Shown: positions 27,583-39,423, counted from the first letter of the stretch. The stretch: 64,000 nt of DNA from Pantoea coffeiphila (GCF_016909495.1 NZ_JAFBFW010000005.1:310001-374000); one strand, 5' to 3'. The notes: generated from the letters alone by a model not told the origin. Translations and numbers: made by a program.

Positions 27583-29490
27583 ATGGGTAAGATTATTGGT
27601 ATTGACCTGGGTACAACTAACTCTTGTGTAGCTATCATGGATGGCGGCAAGGCTCGTGTACTGGAGAATGCGGAAGGCGATCGCACCACGCCATCCATCA
27701 TTGCTTACACTCAGGACGGCGAAACGCTGGTGGGTCAGCCTGCTAAACGTCAGGCTGTGACTAACCCGCAGAATACCCTGTTTGCGATTAAGCGCCTGAT
27801 TGGCCGTCGCTTCCAGGATGAAGAAGTACAGCGTGATATTAAAATCATGCCGTTCAAAATCGTTGGCGCTGACAACGGTGACGCATGGCTGGACGTGAAA
27901 GGCCAGCGCGTAGCACCTCCGCAGATCTCTGCAGAAGTGCTGAAAAAAATGAAAAAAACAGCAGAAGATTATCTGGGTGAGCCGGTGACTGAAGCGGTTA
28001 TTACCGTACCGGCTTACTTTAACGATGCACAGCGTCAGGCAACCAAAGATGCCGGCCGTATCGCTGGTCTGGAAGTCAAACGTATCATCAACGAACCAAC
28101 CGCAGCCGCACTGGCCTACGGTCTGGATAAAGGCCAGGGCAACCGCACTATCGCGGTATACGACCTGGGTGGTGGTACATTCGATATCTCTATCATCGAA
28201 ATCGATGAAGTTGACGGCGAAAAAACCTTCGAAGTTCTGGCAACCAACGGTGATACCCACCTGGGTGGTGAAGACTTCGATAGCCGCATGATCAACTACC
28301 TGGTGGCTGAGTTTAAGAAAGATTCAGGTATCGATCTGCACAACGATCCGCTGGCGATGCAGCGTCTGAAAGAAGCCGCTGAAAAAGCGAAAATCGAACT
28401 GTCTTCTGCACAGCAGACCGACGTCAACCTGCCGTATATCACTGCGGATGCGACCGGTCCTAAGCACCTGAACATCAAAGTGACCCGTGCAAAACTGGAA
28501 TCACTGGTAGAAGACCTGGTTGCTCGCTCTATCGAGCCGCTGAAAGTTGCGTTGCAGGATGCGGGCCTGTCCGTGTCTGATATCAACGACGTCATCCTCG
28601 TTGGTGGCCAGACGCGTATGCCAATGGTGCAGTCAAAAGTGGCTGAGTTCTTTGGTAAAGAGCCGCGTAAAGACGTTAACCCGGACGAAGCCGTTGCCGT
28701 GGGCGCAGCCGTACAGGGTGGCGTGCTGGCGGGTGAAGTGAAAGATGTTCTGCTGCTGGACGTTACCCCGCTGTCGCTGGGTATCGAAACCATGGGCGGC
28801 GTGATGACTTCACTGATCGCCAAGAACACCACCATCCCAACCAAGCACAGCCAGGTGTTCTCTACTGCAGAAGACAACCAGTCTGCCGTAACCATCCACG
28901 TTGTGCAGGGTGAGCGTAAACGCGCTGCGGATAACAAGTCACTGGGCCAGTTCAACCTTGACGGTATCCAGTCAGCACCGCGCGGCATGCCGCAGATCGA
29001 AGTGACCTTCGACATCGACGCCGACGGTATTCTGCACGTGTCCGCTAAAGACAAAAACAGCGGTAAAGAGCAGAAGATCACCATCAAGGCCTCTTCCGGT
29101 CTGAACGACGAAGAGATCGAAAAAATGGTGCGCGATGCGGAAGCTAACGCTGAATCTGACCGCAAGTTTGAAGAGCTGGTGCAGACCCGTAACCAGGGTG
29201 ACCAGGTTGCGCACAGCACCCGCAAGCAGCTGACCGATGCCGGTGACCAACTGCCAGCAGACGTGAAAGCGCCAATCGAAGCGGCTCTGGCCGAGCTGGA
29301 TACTGCGCTGAAAGGCGAAGACAAAGCTGAGATTGAAGCGAAAATCCAGGCGCTGATGGAAGTCTCCGGCAAGCTGATGGAATTTGCTCAGCAGCAGCAG
29401 GCCGCTGGCGGCGCAGCTGAAGCAGCCGAAGGTAAGAAAGATGACGACGTCGTTGACGCCGAATTCGAAGAAGTTAAAGACAAGAAATAA
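27583..29490 (+). CDS. dnaK: Chaperone protein DnaK (Hsp70)
   Basis: ATP-dependent Hsp70 chaperone that works with DnaJ and GrpE in protein folding and in control of sigma-32. It is 635 residues, three fewer than in E. coli. The N-terminus [20 protein letters not shown] is the first Hsp70 signature; [19 protein letters not shown] and [14 protein letters not shown] are the second and third. The substrate-binding domain follows from about residue 390, and the C-terminal lid ends in a variable [14 protein letters not shown] linker and the acidic EFEEVKDKK tail. It is preceded by a heat-shock promoter and followed by dnaJ. Confidence 0.99.
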   Translation: MGKIIGIDLGTTNSCVAIMDGGKARVLENAEGDRTTPSIIAYTQDGETLVGQPAKRQAVTNPQNTLFAIKRLIGRRFQDEEVQRDIKIMPFKIVGADNGDAWLDVKGQRVAPPQISAEVLKKMKKTAEDYLGEPVTEAVITVPAYFNDAQRQATKDAGRIAGLEVKRIINEPTAAALAYGLDKGQGNRTIAVYDLGGGTFDISIIEIDEVDGEKTFEVLATNGDTHLGGEDFDSRMINYLVAEFKKDSGIDLHNDPLAMQRLKEAAEKAKIELSSAQQTDVNLPYITADATGPKHLNIKVTRAKLESLVEDLVARSIEPLKVALQDAGLSVSDINDVILVGGQTRMPMVQSKVAEFFGKEPRKDVNPDEAVAVGAAVQGGVLAGEVKDVLLLDVTPLSLGIETMGGVMTSLIAKNTTIPTKHSQVFSTAEDNQSAVTIHVVQGERKRAADNKSLGQFNLDGIQSAPRGMPQIEVTFDIDADGILHVSAKDKNSGKEQKITIKASSGLNDEEIEKMVRDAEANAESDRKFEELVQTRNQGDQVAHSTRKQLTDAGDQLPADVKAPIEAALAELDTALKGEDKAEIEAKIQALMEVSGKLMEFAQQQQAAGGAAEAAEGKKDDDVVDAEFEEVKDKK

Positions 29491-29508
29491 TCGCCCTTGA
29501 GCGGGCAT

Positions 29509-29572
29509 GATGCTCCCCTGATGGAGCATCGTATTAACCAGCACGGGCGTGGAGATTTCTCCCCGCCCGTGC
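29509..29572 (+). other. Two RNA hairpins in the dnaK-dnaJ spacer
   Basis: The first hairpin is GATGCTCC / GGAGCATC (29509-29530, perfect 8-bp stem). The second pairs GCACGGGCG with CGCCCGTGC and continues inward as GGAGA / TCTCC (29541-29572), a 14-bp stem with one mismatch. Neither has a T tract, so they are unlikely to be simple terminators. They probably process or stabilise the dnaKJ mRNA; E. coli carries a small RNA (tpke11) in the same spacer, but I see no proof of homology. The dnaJ ATG is 28 bases downstream. Confidence 0.6.
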
Positions 29573-29600
29573 ACGCATGTTAAGGGCAGGATCAATAACA

Positions 29601-30740
29601 ATGGCGAAGAAAGACTATTACGAGGTTTTAGGCGTTTCCAAATCTGCGGAAGAGCGTGAAATCAAAAAGGCTTATAAACGTCTTGCGATGAAGTTCCACC
29701 CTGACCGCAACCAGGGCGATAAAGAAGCCGAAGAGAAATTCAAAGAGATCAAAGAAGCGTACGAAATTCTGACCGATGCGCAGAAACGTGCGGCTTACGA
29801 TCAGTACGGCCATGCTGCCTTTGAACAGGGCGGAATGGGCGGCGGCGGTGGTGGTTTCGGCGGTGGCGGTGCAGATTTTAGCGATATCTTTGGCGACGTA
29901 TTCGGCGATATCTTCGGCGGAGGACGCCGTCAGCAGCGCGCCGCTCGTGGAGCTGATTTGCGCTACAACATGGAACTGACGCTGGAAGAAGCGGTACGCG
30001 GCGTGACCAAAGAGATCCGCATTCCAACGCTGGAAGAGTGTGAAGTTTGCCACGGCAGCGGAGCGAAAGCGGGAACCAAGCCGCAGACCTGTTCAACCTG
30101 TCATGGTGCAGGCCAGGTGCAGATGCGCCAGGGCTTCTTCACCGTTCAGCAGGCGTGTCCGACCTGTCACGGTCGCGGTTCGGTGATTAAAGATCCGTGC
30201 AACGCCTGTCACGGCCACGGTCGTGTAGAGAAATCAAAAACGCTGTCGGTGAAAATTCCGGCGGGTGTGGATACCGGCGATCGCATTCGTCTGAGCGGCG
30301 AAGGTGAAGCGGGTGAGCACGGCGCACCGTCTGGCGATCTGTACGTTCAGGTTCAGGTGAAAAAACACCGTATCTTCGAACGTGAAGAGAACAACCTGTA
30401 CTGCGAAGTGCCGATCAACTTCGCGATGGCAGCCCTGGGCGGCGAGATTGAAGTGCCGACCCTTGATGGCCGCGTGAAGCTGAAAGTGCCTGCGGAAACG
30501 CAGACCGGTAAGCTGTTCCGTATGCGTGGTAAAGGCGTGAAATCCGTACGCGGTGGCGCGCAGGGCGACCTGCTGTGCCGCGTGGTGGTGGAAACCCCGG
30601 TCAGCCTGAATGAGAAGCAGAAAACGCTGCTGCGCGAGCTGGAAGAGAGCTTTGGTGGCCCGAGCGGCGATCAGAACAGCCCGCGTTCAAAGAGTTTCTT
30701 TGACGGCGTGAAAAAGTTCTTTGACGATCTGACTCGCTAA
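29601..30740 (+). CDS. dnaJ: Chaperone protein DnaJ (Hsp40)
   Basis: Co-chaperone that delivers substrates to DnaK and stimulates its ATPase. The 379-residue protein has a J-domain ([20 protein letters not shown], then the essential HPD in MKFHPDRN), a Gly/Phe-rich region with repeated [13 protein letters not shown], and four CxxCxGxG zinc-binding repeats ([32 protein letters not shown]). The C-terminal substrate-binding domain follows. I chose ATG 29601 ([11 protein letters not shown]) over an in-frame start at 29577. It is the second gene of the heat-shock operon. Confidence 0.99.
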   Translation: MAKKDYYEVLGVSKSAEEREIKKAYKRLAMKFHPDRNQGDKEAEEKFKEIKEAYEILTDAQKRAAYDQYGHAAFEQGGMGGGGGGFGGGGADFSDIFGDVFGDIFGGGRRQQRAARGADLRYNMELTLEEAVRGVTKEIRIPTLEECEVCHGSGAKAGTKPQTCSTCHGAGQVQMRQGFFTVQQACPTCHGRGSVIKDPCNACHGHGRVEKSKTLSVKIPAGVDTGDRIRLSGEGEAGEHGAPSGDLYVQVQVKKHRIFEREENNLYCEVPINFAMAALGGEIEVPTLDGRVKLKVPAETQTGKLFRMRGKGVKSVRGGAQGDLLCRVVVETPVSLNEKQKTLLRELEESFGGPSGDQNSPRSKSFFDGVKKFFDDLTR

Positions 30741-30768
30741 TCTGCTTTACCTCTTAAGCGCAGTATTC

Positions 30769-30798
30769 AATGGGCGATCTCGGCAGAGATCGCCCATT
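30769..30798 (+). terminator. Terminator of dnaK-dnaJ
   Basis: AATGGGCGATCTC (30769-30781) and GAGATCGCCCATT (30786-30798) form a perfect 13-bp stem with a 4-base loop, 28 bp past the dnaJ stop. The following T run is short (TTTGC), so efficiency is uncertain. Confidence 0.75.
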
Positions 30799-31007
30799 TG
30801 CTTTATGCGGCTTCCGTTTTCACCGGCATGTTTGTGGCGGCTCACGGGAATTTTCCCGGCTTCGTATCGGCACATGGCTACGGCAGCGGAGAGCAATGCT
30901 TCGGAAATTCCGATCGGTTAACCATTTATAATCTGTTTTTTACGAAGAGTTAAAACGAGTATGCTGTGGTCTTCTTCACGCACACACTCGAATTAATGGA
31001 ATCTTCG

Positions 31008-32168
31008 ATGAAAACAGCTCTTAAGCGCCTGCTTAACAATGACGCCACCGGCGGTGTGGTCCTGATCGTGGCCGCTGCCATTGCGATGTTTCTGGCGAAC
31101 AATAGCGCGACGCAACAGGGATATCAGGCGCTGCTGGCGATGCCGGTACAGTTCCGTTTTGGTGAACTCGACATCAACAAAGACCTGCTGCTGTGGATCA
31201 ATGATGCGCTGATGGCGCTGTTCTTCCTGCTGATTGGTCTGGAAGTGAAGCGTGAACTGGTCACCGGCTCGCTAAACAGTCGCGAGCGGGCGATGTTCCC
31301 GCTGATCGCCGCGCTGGGCGGAATGCTGGCTCCGGCCCTGATCTTCACCGCCTTTAACCATAACGATCCACTGGCGATCCACGGCTGGGCGATCCCCACC
31401 GCCACGGACATTGCCTTTGCGCTGGGTATTCTCGCGCTGCTGGGGAGTCGGGTGCCGGTACAGTTAAAAATGTTCCTGATGGCGCTGGCGGTCATTGACG
31501 ATCTCGGTGCGATCGTGATTATCGCCTTCTTCTACACCAGCGACCTTTCGCTGCTCTCATTGGGTATTGCTGCTGCTGCGATTGTCGCGCTGGCACTGCT
31601 TAATCTGTGCGGCGTGCGTAAAACGTCACTGTATCTGCTGGTCGGGATGGTGCTGTGGATTGCAGTGCTGAAATCGGGCGTTCACGCCACGCTGGCGGGG
31701 GTCATTGTCGGCTTCTTTATCCCGCTGAAGGAAAAGGAAGGCGTTTCACCGTCGGTCGATTTGGCGCACGGATTACAGCCGTGGGTCAGCTGGATTATTC
31801 TGCCACTGTTTGCCTTTGCCAATGCCGGGGTGTCGCTGAGCGGCGTGTCGCTTAACGGCCTGTTCTCTGCCGTACCGCTGGGGATTATCCTTGGCCTGTT
31901 TATCGGCAAGCCGTTGGGGATTACGCTGATCTGCTGGCTGTCCGTGAAGCTGAAAATTGCCGCGCTGCCGGAGCGGACTAAAATGGTCGACATTGCCGCC
32001 GTCGGCGTGCTGTGCGGGATCGGTTTTACCATGTCGATCTTTATCGCTTCACTGGCCTTTGATGCCCAGCATGAAGAGATGGTCACTCTGGCGAAGCTGG
32101 GCATCCTGACCGGCTCGGTGGTTTCCGCCGTGGTGGGCTATCTGCTGCTGCGGATTAAGCTGAAGTAA
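31008..32168 (+). CDS. nhaA: Na+/H+ antiporter NhaA
   Basis: Inner-membrane antiporter that exports sodium or lithium in exchange for protons, giving salt and alkaline pH tolerance. The 386-residue protein has about 12 membrane segments. The ion-binding aspartate pair is in [19 protein letters not shown] near residue 160, and other NhaA motifs are [36 protein letters not shown] and [18 protein letters not shown] chose ATG 31008 with GGAA six bases upstream. In-frame starts at 30996 (ATG) and 30966 (GTG) exist. It is followed after 18 bp by its regulator, nhaR. Confidence 0.95.
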   Translation: MKTALKRLLNNDATGGVVLIVAAAIAMFLANNSATQQGYQALLAMPVQFRFGELDINKDLLLWINDALMALFFLLIGLEVKRELVTGSLNSRERAMFPLIAALGGMLAPALIFTAFNHNDPLAIHGWAIPTATDIAFALGILALLGSRVPVQLKMFLMALAVIDDLGAIVIIAFFYTSDLSLLSLGIAAAAIVALALLNLCGVRKTSLYLLVGMVLWIAVLKSGVHATLAGVIVGFFIPLKEKEGVSPSVDLAHGLQPWVSWIILPLFAFANAGVSLSGVSLNGLFSAVPLGIILGLFIGKPLGITLICWLSVKLKIAALPERTKMVDIAAVGVLCGIGFTMSIFIASLAFDAQHEEMVTLAKLGILTGSVVSAVVGYLLLRIKLK

Positions 32169-32186
32169 GGTACCGCGAGGGATGAC

Positions 32187-33077
32187 ATGTCGCAGATGAA
32201 CTTTAACCACCTCTATTACTTCTGGCAGGTCTGTAAAACCGGCTCGGTGGTTAAAGCTGCTGAGGTACTCAACCTCACGCCACAGACCATTACCGGCCAG
32301 CTGAAGGCGCTGGAAGAGCGTCTACAGGGCCGCCTGTTCAAGCGGCAGGGGCGGGGACTGGTGCCCTCAGAGCTGGGACAGCTGGTGTTCCGCTACGCCG
32401 ACCGCATGTTTACCCTCAGCCAGGAAATGCTGGATATCGTTAACTACCGCAAGGAAGCCAGCCTGTTATTTGACGTTGGCGTGGCCGATGCGCTATCCAA
32501 AAAGCTGGTCAGCCAGATTCTGGCCACTGCCGTGCAGGAAGCGGAGCCTATCCATTTGCGCTGTTTTGAATCCACTCATGAGCTGCTGCTGGAGCAGCTC
32601 AGCGAGCACAAGCTGGATATGATCCTCTCCGACTGCCCGGTTGACTCCTCGCAGCAGGCGGGGCTGTTTTCCATCAAGCTGGGTGAATGTGGCGTCAGTT
32701 TCTGGTGCCACGATGTGTTGCCCGATAGCGCGTTTCCTGCCTGTTTGACCGCACATAATTTGCTGGTCCCCGGCAGGCGTTCGATGCTGGGGCGCAGGCT
32801 GCTGAACTGGTTCCAGTCGCAGAATCTGGACGTTACCATTCTCGGTGAATTCGATGATGCGGCGCTGATGAAGGCTTTTGGTGCCGCGAATCGGGCCATT
32901 TTTGTGGCGCCAACGCTGTACGGCAAGGAGAGCTATTACGCTGAGGGGATTGTCGAACTGGGACGACCGGAAGCGGTGGTTGAAGAGTACCACGTGATTT
33001 TTGCTGAACGGATGATCCAGCATCCGGCGGTGCAGCGGATCTGCAATAAGGATTTCAGCGCGCTGTTTGCCGTTTAA
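32187..33077 (+). CDS. nhaR: LysR-family transcriptional activator NhaR
   Basis: Sodium-responsive activator of nhaA, 296 residues against 301 in E. coli. The N-terminal helix-turn-helix reads [20 protein letters not shown] then [19 protein letters not shown]. The effector domain contains [20 protein letters not shown] and [19 protein letters not shown], both conserved with the E. coli protein. The 18-bp spacing after nhaA indicates a common transcript, as in E. coli. Confidence 0.95.
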   Translation: MSQMNFNHLYYFWQVCKTGSVVKAAEVLNLTPQTITGQLKALEERLQGRLFKRQGRGLVPSELGQLVFRYADRMFTLSQEMLDIVNYRKEASLLFDVGVADALSKKLVSQILATAVQEAEPIHLRCFESTHELLLEQLSEHKLDMILSDCPVDSSQQAGLFSIKLGECGVSFWCHDVLPDSAFPACLTAHNLLVPGRRSMLGRRLLNWFQSQNLDVTILGEFDDAALMKAFGAANRAIFVAPTLYGKESYYAEGIVELGRPEAVVEEYHVIFAERMIQHPAVQRICNKDFSALFAV

Positions 33078-33084
33078 CGGACAT

Positions 33085-33112
33085 AAAAAAACCGCCGTTA
33101 GGCGGTCTTTTT
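33085..33112. terminator. Bidirectional terminator between nhaR and rpsT
   Basis: ACCGCC (33091-33096) / GGCGGT (33101-33106) with loop GTTA has A7 on the left and CTTTTT on the right. It can serve nhaR on the plus strand and rpsT on the minus strand. Confidence 0.9.
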
Positions 33113-33134
33113 AACACGGATTAACAAGCTGGCA

Positions 33135-33398
33135 TTACGCCAGGTTGCCGATCTGTGCAGCCAGGTTTGCTTTATGACGAGCAGCCTTGTTTTTGTGGAT
33201 CAGGCCTTTAGCTGCCTGGCGGTCCACGATAGGTTGCATTTCATTGAATGCAGCCTGTGCAGCTGCTTTATCGCCAGTAGCGATAGCTGCGTATACTTTC
33301 TTAACAAAGGTACGCATCATTGAACGACGGCTAGCGTTGTGCTTACGACGCTTCTCAGACGTTACGGCGCGTTTCTTAGCTGATTTGATATTAGCCAA
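33135..33398 (-). CDS. rpsT: 30S ribosomal protein S20, UUG start
   Basis: Small-subunit ribosomal protein that binds 16S rRNA, 87 residues, highly basic ([20 protein letters not shown] at the N-terminus). The initiation codon is TTG (CAA at 33396-33398 on the plus strand), with GGGAG nearby upstream. E. coli rpsT also starts with UUG, and this weak start is part of S20 autogenous control, so it is conserved rather than an error. Confidence 0.98.
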   Translation of the reverse strand: MANIKSAKKRAVTSEKRRKHNASRRSMMRTFVKKVYAAIATGDKAAAQAAFNEMQPIVDRQAAKGLIHKNKAARHKANLAAQIGNLA

Positions 33399-33715
33399 GG
33401 TCCAACTCCCAAATAGTTCTATGAGGACAATTCAAAGGCCGAGGAATATGCCCTTTTCGCCTTCGGTTGTCAATGGATTTGTGCAAATAAGCGCCGATGA
33501 AACATTGGCACTTGGTTACGTTTCGATGGCGCAAGATTCTACCAGCATAAGCCTGGCGAATACAGCTTATTCACAAGAAAAAATATAATCCCATGGCCAG
33601 CGAGTACCATACAGAATGAAATGGCAGTAAGAAAGCGCGAAAGCCCGCAATCGCGGGTTAACCTTCATCGCTGTACAAGGTATAATCCGCCGATTTCCAC
33701 AAATTTGAGCCAGCC
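33399..33715. promoter_or_regulatory. Divergent promoter region of rpsT and ribF
   Basis: For rpsT (minus): TTGACA (33473-33468) and CATATT (33450-33445) are 17 bp apart, a strong proximal promoter; TAGAAT (33541-33536) may be the -10 of a distal one, giving the tandem P1/P2 pattern of E. coli. For ribF (plus): TTAACC (33658-33663) and the perfect TATAAT (33681-33686) are 17 bp apart, 30 bp before the start. A short hairpin CCCGC/GCGGG (33644-33657) overlaps the upstream edge of the ribF promoter. No gene is seen here. Confidence 0.75.
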
Positions 33716-34654
33716 ATGAAGTTTATCCGCGGTATACATAACCTGAGAGAGCAGCATCGCGGCTGCGTACTGGCTATCGGTAATTTCGATGGCGTACACC
33801 GCGGTCACCAGGCGCTGCTGGCGCGCCTGTGCGAAGAAGGGCGACAGCGCAATCTGCCGGTGATGGTGATGCTGTTTGAACCCCAGCCGCTGGAGCTGTT
33901 CGCGGCTGACGGTGCCCCGGCGCGGCTGACCCGCCTGCGTGAAAAAGTTCGTTACCTTGAACAAGCCGGCATTGATAACGTGCTGTGCGTGCGCTTCGAC
34001 AGGCGTTTTGCTGCCCACACGGCGCAAAGTTTTATTGCCGATCTGCTGGTCGATAAGCTGGGCGTGCAGTTCCTTGTCGTCGGTGATGATTTCCGCTTTG
34101 GCGCTGGTCGCCAGGGCGATTTCCTGTTATTACAGAAGGCTGGCGTCGAATACGGTTTCGATGTCATCAGCACCCAGACATTTTGCGATAATGGCAAACG
34201 CATCAGCAGCACGGCGGTACGCCAGGCGCTGGCAGACGACGATCTGGCGCAGGCCGCCGTTTTGCTGGGGCATCCCTTCAGCATTTCTGGTCGCGTGGTC
34301 CACGGCGATGCGCTGGGCCGGACGATTGGTTTCCCCACCGCTAACCTGCCGCTGCGTCGTACCGTTTCCCCGGTAAAAGGGGTGTATGCCGTTGAGGTGC
34401 TGGGCCTTGGGGAGCGTCCGCTGCCGGGCGTTGCCAATATTGGCACCCGACCCACCGTGGCCGGGCTGCGTCAGCAGCTGGAAGTGCATCTGCTGGATGT
34501 CACAATCGACCTATACGGGCGCCATATTGATGTGGTGCTGCGTAAAAAAATTCGCAACGAGCAGCGCTTTGCCTCGCTCGATGCACTGAAAGAGCAAATT
34601 GCTAAAGATGTGGTGACTGCCCGCGACTTTTTCGGGCTGAAGACACCGGTTTAA
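33716..34654 (+). CDS. ribF: Bifunctional riboflavin kinase / FAD synthetase
   Basis: Makes FMN and then FAD from riboflavin. The 312-residue product has an N-terminal nucleotidyltransferase domain ([19 protein letters not shown] with the GxFDGxHxGH-type motif, and the [10 protein letters not shown] motif near residue 160). The C-terminal riboflavin kinase domain includes [13 protein letters not shown] and [23 protein letters not shown]. It is the first gene of the ribF-ileS-lspA-fkpB-ispH block and has its own promoter. Confidence 0.97.
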   Translation: MKFIRGIHNLREQHRGCVLAIGNFDGVHRGHQALLARLCEEGRQRNLPVMVMLFEPQPLELFAADGAPARLTRLREKVRYLEQAGIDNVLCVRFDRRFAAHTAQSFIADLLVDKLGVQFLVVGDDFRFGAGRQGDFLLLQKAGVEYGFDVISTQTFCDNGKRISSTAVRQALADDDLAQAAVLLGHPFSISGRVVHGDALGRTIGFPTANLPLRRTVSPVKGVYAVEVLGLGERPLPGVANIGTRPTVAGLRQQLEVHLLDVTIDLYGRHIDVVLRKKIRNEQRFASLDALKEQIAKDVVTARDFFGLKTPV

Positions 34655-34689
34655 ACAGAACTGAAGCGAAATACGGAATCGAGAATCTG

Positions 34690-37509
34690 ATGAGTGACTA
34701 TAAATCAACCCTGAATTTGCCGGAAACGGGGTTCCCGATGCGTGGCGATCTGGCCAAACGCGAACCGGGAATGCTGCAACGTTGGTATGATGACAAACTG
34801 TACGGCATCATCCGCGAAGCCAAAAAAGGGAAAAAAACCTTTATCCTTCATGATGGCCCTCCTTATGCGAACGGCAGCATTCATATTGGTCACTCAGTAA
34901 ACAAGATTCTGAAAGATATTATCGTTAAGTCGAAAGGCATGGCGGGATACGATTCGCCGTACGTACCGGGCTGGGACTGCCACGGTTTGCCTATCGAGCA
35001 CAAAGTTGAGCAGATGATCGGCAAGCCGGGCGAGAAAGTGACCCCGGCCGAGTTCCGTGCTGCCTGCCGTAAATACGCTGCCGAGCAGGTTGAAGGACAG
35101 AAAGCCGACTTCATCCGCCTGGGCGTGTTGGGTGACTGGGATCGCCCGTACCTGACGATGAACTTCAAAACCGAAGCCAACATCATCCGCGCGCTGGGTA
35201 AAATCATCGGTAACGGCCACCTGCACAAAGGCGCTAAGCCGGTGCACTGGTGCCTGGACTGCCGCTCTGCGCTGGCGGAAGCCGAAGTGGAGTATTACGA
35301 CAAAACTTCTCCATCCATTGACGTGATGTTTAACGCGCTGGATGCCGATGCCGTGCGCGCGAAGTTTGGCGTTGCCGCTTCAGAAGGCCCGGTTTCGCTG
35401 GTTATCTGGACCACCACCCCGTGGACCATGCCGGCCAACCGCGGTATCTCCCTGCATCCGGAATTCGAGTACCAGCTGGTGCAGATCGAAGGCCGTAGCC
35501 TGATCCTGGCAAAAGAGCTGGTAGAAAGCGTGATGAAACGCGCGGGCGTGGCCGAGTGGACCGTGCTGGGCGAATGCAAGGGTGAGGCGCTGGAGCTTCA
35601 GCTGTTCCAGCATCCGTTCCTTGAGCAGATCCAGTCGAAAGTTGTGCTGGGTGAACACGTAACGCTGGAAGCCGGTACCGGTGCTGTCCATACCGCACCG
35701 GGCCACGGCCCGGATGACTATGTCATCGGTCAGAAATACGGTCTGGAAACCGCAAACCCGGTTGGTCCGGACGGCAGCTATCTGCCGGGTACTTATCCAA
35801 CGCTGGACGGTGTAAACGTCTTTAAAGCCAACGATATGATCGTTGAGCTGCTGAAAGAGAAGGGCGCACTGCTGCATGTTGAAAAACTGCACCACAGCTA
35901 TCCGCACTGCTGGCGTCACAAAACGCCGATCATCTTCCGTGCTACCCCGCAGTGGTTTATCAGCATGGACCAGAAAGGCCTGCGTGCGCAGTCGCTGAAA
36001 GAGATCAAAGGCGTGCAGTGGATCCCGGATTGGGGCCAGGCGCGTATCGAAGCGATGGTGGCGAACCGTCCTGACTGGTGCATCTCACGCCAGCGTACCT
36101 GGGGCGTGCCGATGGCGCTGTTCGTGCATAAAGACACCGAGCAGCTGCATCCGGACAGCCTGGCGCTGATGGAAAAAGTCGCGCTGCGCGTAGAGGAAGA
36201 AGGTATCCAGGCGTGGTGGGATCTTGACCCGCGTGACCTGATGGGTGATGACGCCGACAACTATGTGAAAGTACCGGATACGCTGGACGTATGGTTTGAC
36301 TCCGGCTCCACCAGCTACTCCGTTGTGGATGCGCGTCCTGAGTTCGGCGGCCATGCACCGGATATGTATCTGGAAGGTTCTGACCAGCATCGCGGCTGGT
36401 TTATGTCTTCACTGATGATTTCAACGGCGATGAAGGGCAAAGCGCCTTATCGTCAGGTACTGACCCACGGTTTCACCGTTGACGGTCAGGGCCGCAAGAT
36501 GTCCAAATCGCTGGGCAACACCGTTTCGCCGCAGGACGTGATGAACAAACTGGGCGCGGATATTCTGCGTCTGTGGGTGGCTTCTACCGACTACTCCGGT
36601 GAAATCGCCGTATCCGACGAAATCCTTAAGCGCTCAGCCGACAGCTATCGCCGCATTCGTAACACCGCGCGCTTCCTGCTGGCTAACCTGGCGGGCTTTA
36701 ATCCGGAAACCGATTTGGTGAAACCGGAAGATATGGTTGTTGTCGATCGCTGGGCAGTGGGCCGTGCGCTGGCAGCACAGAACGATATCGTTGCCTCTTA
36801 CGAAGCCTACGACTTCCACGAAGTGGTTCAGCGCCTGATGCAGTTCTGCTCGGTGGAAATGGGTTCCTTCTACCTCGACATCATCAAAGACCGTCAGTAC
36901 ACCGCGAAGGCCGATGGCCTGGCGCGCCGCAGCTGCCAGACCGCGCTGTGGTACATCGCCGAGGCGCTGGTGCGCTGGATGGCACCGATCATGTCGTTTA
37001 CCGCCGATGAAATCTGGGGCTACCTGCCGGGCAAACGCAGCCAGTACGTGTTTACCGAAGAGTGGTTCGATGGCCTGTTCGGCCTGGCGGCGGATGAGTC
37101 CATGAACGACGCCTACTGGGCGGATCTGCTGAAAGTGCGTAGCGAAGTGAACAAGGTGCTTGAGCAGGCGCGTGCAGACAAACTGATCGGTGGCTCTCTG
37201 GAAGCCAGCGTGACGCTGTATGCCGATGCTGAGCTGGCCGCGAAGCTGAACAGCCTGGGTGAAGAGCTGCGCTTTGTGCTGCTGACCTCCGGTGCTCAGG
37301 TGGCGGATTACGCTCAGGCTGGCGACGACGCGCAGCAGAGCGAAATCATCAAAGGCCTGAAGATCGCTCTGCGTAAAGCAGACGGTGAAAAGTGCCCGCG
37401 CTGCTGGCATTACACCACCGATATCGGTCAGAACGCTGCGCATGCAGACGTTTGCGGCCGCTGTGCCACCAACGTCGCGGGCAGCGGCGAACTGCGTAAG
37501 TTTGCATAA
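34690..37509 (+). CDS. ileS: Isoleucyl-tRNA synthetase
   Basis: Class I synthetase that charges tRNA-Ile and edits valine. It has 939 residues (E. coli 938). HIGH motif: [20 protein letters not shown] near residue 57. The CP1 editing domain includes [23 protein letters not shown] motif: [16 protein letters not shown] near residue 600. The C-terminal zinc finger has CPRCWHY and CGRC. It starts 35 bp after ribF, and its stop overlaps the lspA start by one base (TAATG). Confidence 0.99.
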   Translation: MSDYKSTLNLPETGFPMRGDLAKREPGMLQRWYDDKLYGIIREAKKGKKTFILHDGPPYANGSIHIGHSVNKILKDIIVKSKGMAGYDSPYVPGWDCHGLPIEHKVEQMIGKPGEKVTPAEFRAACRKYAAEQVEGQKADFIRLGVLGDWDRPYLTMNFKTEANIIRALGKIIGNGHLHKGAKPVHWCLDCRSALAEAEVEYYDKTSPSIDVMFNALDADAVRAKFGVAASEGPVSLVIWTTTPWTMPANRGISLHPEFEYQLVQIEGRSLILAKELVESVMKRAGVAEWTVLGECKGEALELQLFQHPFLEQIQSKVVLGEHVTLEAGTGAVHTAPGHGPDDYVIGQKYGLETANPVGPDGSYLPGTYPTLDGVNVFKANDMIVELLKEKGALLHVEKLHHSYPHCWRHKTPIIFRATPQWFISMDQKGLRAQSLKEIKGVQWIPDWGQARIEAMVANRPDWCISRQRTWGVPMALFVHKDTEQLHPDSLALMEKVALRVEEEGIQAWWDLDPRDLMGDDADNYVKVPDTLDVWFDSGSTSYSVVDARPEFGGHAPDMYLEGSDQHRGWFMSSLMISTAMKGKAPYRQVLTHGFTVDGQGRKMSKSLGNTVSPQDVMNKLGADILRLWVASTDYSGEIAVSDEILKRSADSYRRIRNTARFLLANLAGFNPETDLVKPEDMVVVDRWAVGRALAAQNDIVASYEAYDFHEVVQRLMQFCSVEMGSFYLDIIKDRQYTAKADGLARRSCQTALWYIAEALVRWMAPIMSFTADEIWGYLPGKRSQYVFTEEWFDGLFGLAADESMNDAYWADLLKVRSEVNKVLEQARADKLIGGSLEASVTLYADAELAAKLNSLGEELRFVLLTSGAQVADYAQAGDDAQQSEIIKGLKIALRKADGEKCPRCWHYTTDIGQNAAHADVCGRCATNVAGSGELRKFA

Positions 37510-38015
37510 TGAGCCGCCCCGTTCTTTCTACCGGATTGCGCTGGCTGTGGCTGGTGCTGGTGGTGATTGGCATCGATTTCGCCAGTAAACAGTGGATTAT
37601 GAATACGCTGATGCTGCACGAGTCGATGCCGGTGATGCCATTTTTTAACTTCTTTTATGCTCACAACTACGGCGCGGCGTTTAGCTTCCTCGCCGATAAA
37701 GGTGGCTGGCAGCGCTGGTTCTTCGCCGGCATTGCCATCGCTATTGTTGTAGTGCTGCTGGTGATGATGTACCGCAGCCCGGCGAGCAATAAACTGAATA
37801 ACATCGCCTATGCGCTGATTGTGGGTGGCGCATTAGGCAACCTGTTCGACCGGTCATATCATGGCTTCGTGGTGGACTTCATCGATTTTTACGTTGGAGA
37901 CTGGCACTTTGCCACGTTTAATATCGCCGACTGCGCTATCTGTATAGGTGCCGCGCTGGTCGTACTGGAAGGGTTTATCAGCCCGGCCGGTAAACAGGCT
38001 AAGAATAAAGGGTAG
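37509..38015 (+). CDS. lspA: Lipoprotein signal peptidase (SPase II)
   Basis: Inner-membrane aspartyl protease that cleaves prolipoproteins after lipid attachment. The 168-residue protein has four membrane spans. The catalytic aspartates lie in [23 protein letters not shown] and [11 protein letters not shown], and the DFASKQWI segment near the N-terminus is also conserved. It is translationally coupled to ileS by the TAATG overlap. Confidence 0.98.
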   Translation: MSRPVLSTGLRWLWLVLVVIGIDFASKQWIMNTLMLHESMPVMPFFNFFYAHNYGAAFSFLADKGGWQRWFFAGIAIAIVVVLLVMMYRSPASNKLNNIAYALIVGGALGNLFDRSYHGFVVDFIDFYVGDWHFATFNIADCAICIGAALVVLEGFISPAGKQAKNKG

Positions 38016-38018
38016 GGC

Positions 38019-38489
38019 ATGATCGATTCTGTACAGCGCGACAGCTCACTGCTGGTGCATTTCACCTTAAAACTGGCGGATGGATCGACCGCAGAGTCCA
38101 CGCGCAATAACGGTAAGCCAGCGCTGTTTTGTCTGGGTGACGGCAGCCTGTCCGAGGGGCTGGAAAACCAGCTGATTGGACTGAAGGTAGGTGACAAACA
38201 TGCCTTTGCGCTGGAGTCTGAAGACGCTTTTGGCGGCATCAGCCCGGACCTGATCCAGTACTTCTCGCGCCGTGATTTTATGCAGGCAGGTGAACCGGAG
38301 GTTGGCGCAATTATGCTGTTCTCCGGCATGGACGGTAACGAAATGCCCGGTGTGATTCGTGAGATTTCCGGTGATTCCATCACCGTTGATTTCAACCATC
38401 CGCTGGCCGGGCAGACCATTCATTTTGACGTAGAAGTACTGGAGATTAATCCGGTACTGGAGGCGGCGAATGCAGATCCTGTTGGCTAA
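38019..38489 (+). CDS. fkpB: FKBP-type peptidyl-prolyl isomerase FkpB (SlpA type)
   Basis: SlyD-like FKBP isomerase and chaperone of 156 residues. FKBP features are [17 protein letters not shown], the flap-domain region [20 protein letters not shown] and [19 protein letters not shown]. Compared with the 149-residue E. coli protein it has a short C-terminal extension (ANADPVG) created by reading 20 nt into ispH in another frame. It begins 3 bp after lspA. Confidence 0.95.
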   Translation: MIDSVQRDSSLLVHFTLKLADGSTAESTRNNGKPALFCLGDGSLSEGLENQLIGLKVGDKHAFALESEDAFGGISPDLIQYFSRRDFMQAGEPEVGAIMLFSGMDGNEMPGVIREISGDSITVDFNHPLAGQTIHFDVEVLEINPVLEAANADPVG

Positions 38490-39423
38490 CCCACGCGGTT
38501 TTTGTGCGGGCGTTGATCGCGCTATCAGCATTGTCGAGCGTGCGCTGGAGATGTACGGCGCACCGATTTACGTGCGTCATGAAGTGGTGCACAACCGCTA
38601 CGTGGTTAACAGCCTGCGTGAACGCGGGGCGATTTTTATTGAGGAAATCAGCGAAGTGCCGGATGGCTGCATTCTGATTTTCTCCGCCCACGGCGTTTCC
38701 CAGGCGGTGCGTGCAGAAGCGAAAGCGCGCGATCTCACCATGCTGTTCGATGCCACCTGTCCGCTGGTGACCAAAGTCCATATGGAAGTTGCGCGTGCCA
38801 GTCGTAAGGGCACCGAGGCGATCCTGATTGGCCACGCCGGTCACCCGGAGGTCGAGGGCACCATGGGCCAGTACAATAACCCGAAAGGGGGCATGTACCT
38901 GGTGGAAGCGCCCGCTGATGTGTGGAAGCTGCAGGTGAAGGATGAAGACAACCTGTGCTTTATGACTCAGACCACGCTGTCGGTGGACGACACTTATGAA
39001 GTGATCGATGCCCTGCGTGCGCGTTTCCCAAAAATTGTGGGTCCGCGCAAAGACGATATCTGTTACGCGACGACCAACCGTCAGGAAGCGGTGCGTACGC
39101 TGTCGAAGGATGCGGACGTGGTGCTGGTGGTGGGTTCGAAAAACTCTTCAAACTCCAACCGTCTGGCCGAACTGGCGCAGCGCGCCGGTAAGCTGGCGCG
39201 GCTGATCGATTCTGCCGACGATATTCAGGAAGAGTGGATCAAAGGCGCGCGCTGTGTCGGTGTGACTGCTGGTGCTTCGGCTCCTGATGTGCTGGTGCAG
39301 GCGGTGATCCAGCGGCTGAATCAGCTTGGCGGTGTGGATGCCATTGAGCTGATTGGTCGCGAAGAGAATATCGTGTTTGAAGTGCCGAAAGAGCTGCGCG
39401 TTGAGGTTCGTCAGGTCGATTAA
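38470..39423 (+). CDS. ispH: 4-hydroxy-3-methylbut-2-enyl diphosphate reductase
   Basis: Iron-sulfur enzyme that makes IPP and DMAPP in the last step of the MEP isoprenoid pathway. The 317-residue product has the three cluster cysteines: Cys12 in [13 protein letters not shown], one in [13 protein letters not shown], and one in [27 protein letters not shown] and [13 protein letters not shown] are further family motifs. The start overlaps fkpB by 20 nt. In E. coli rihC follows; here a 1-kb repeat region does. No terminator is obvious after the stop. Confidence 0.98.
   Translation: MQILLANPRGFCAGVDRAISIVERALEMYGAPIYVRHEVVHNRYVVNSLRERGAIFIEEISEVPDGCILIFSAHGVSQAVRAEAKARDLTMLFDATCPLVTKVHMEVARASRKGTEAILIGHAGHPEVEGTMGQYNNPKGGMYLVEAPADVWKLQVKDEDNLCFMTQTTLSVDDTYEVIDALRARFPKIVGPRKDDICYATTNRQEAVRTLSKDADVVLVVGSKNSSNSNRLAELAQRAGKLARLIDSADDIQEEWIKGARCVGVTAGASAPDVLVQAVIQRLNQLGGVDAIELIGREENIVFEVPKELRVEVRQVD

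Noticed and set aside
28296..29372. A 358-codon minus-strand ORF inside dnaK
   Set aside because: It is antisense to strongly conserved Hsp70 coding sequence and has no recognisable domain. Such long antisense frames in dnaK arise from codon bias.
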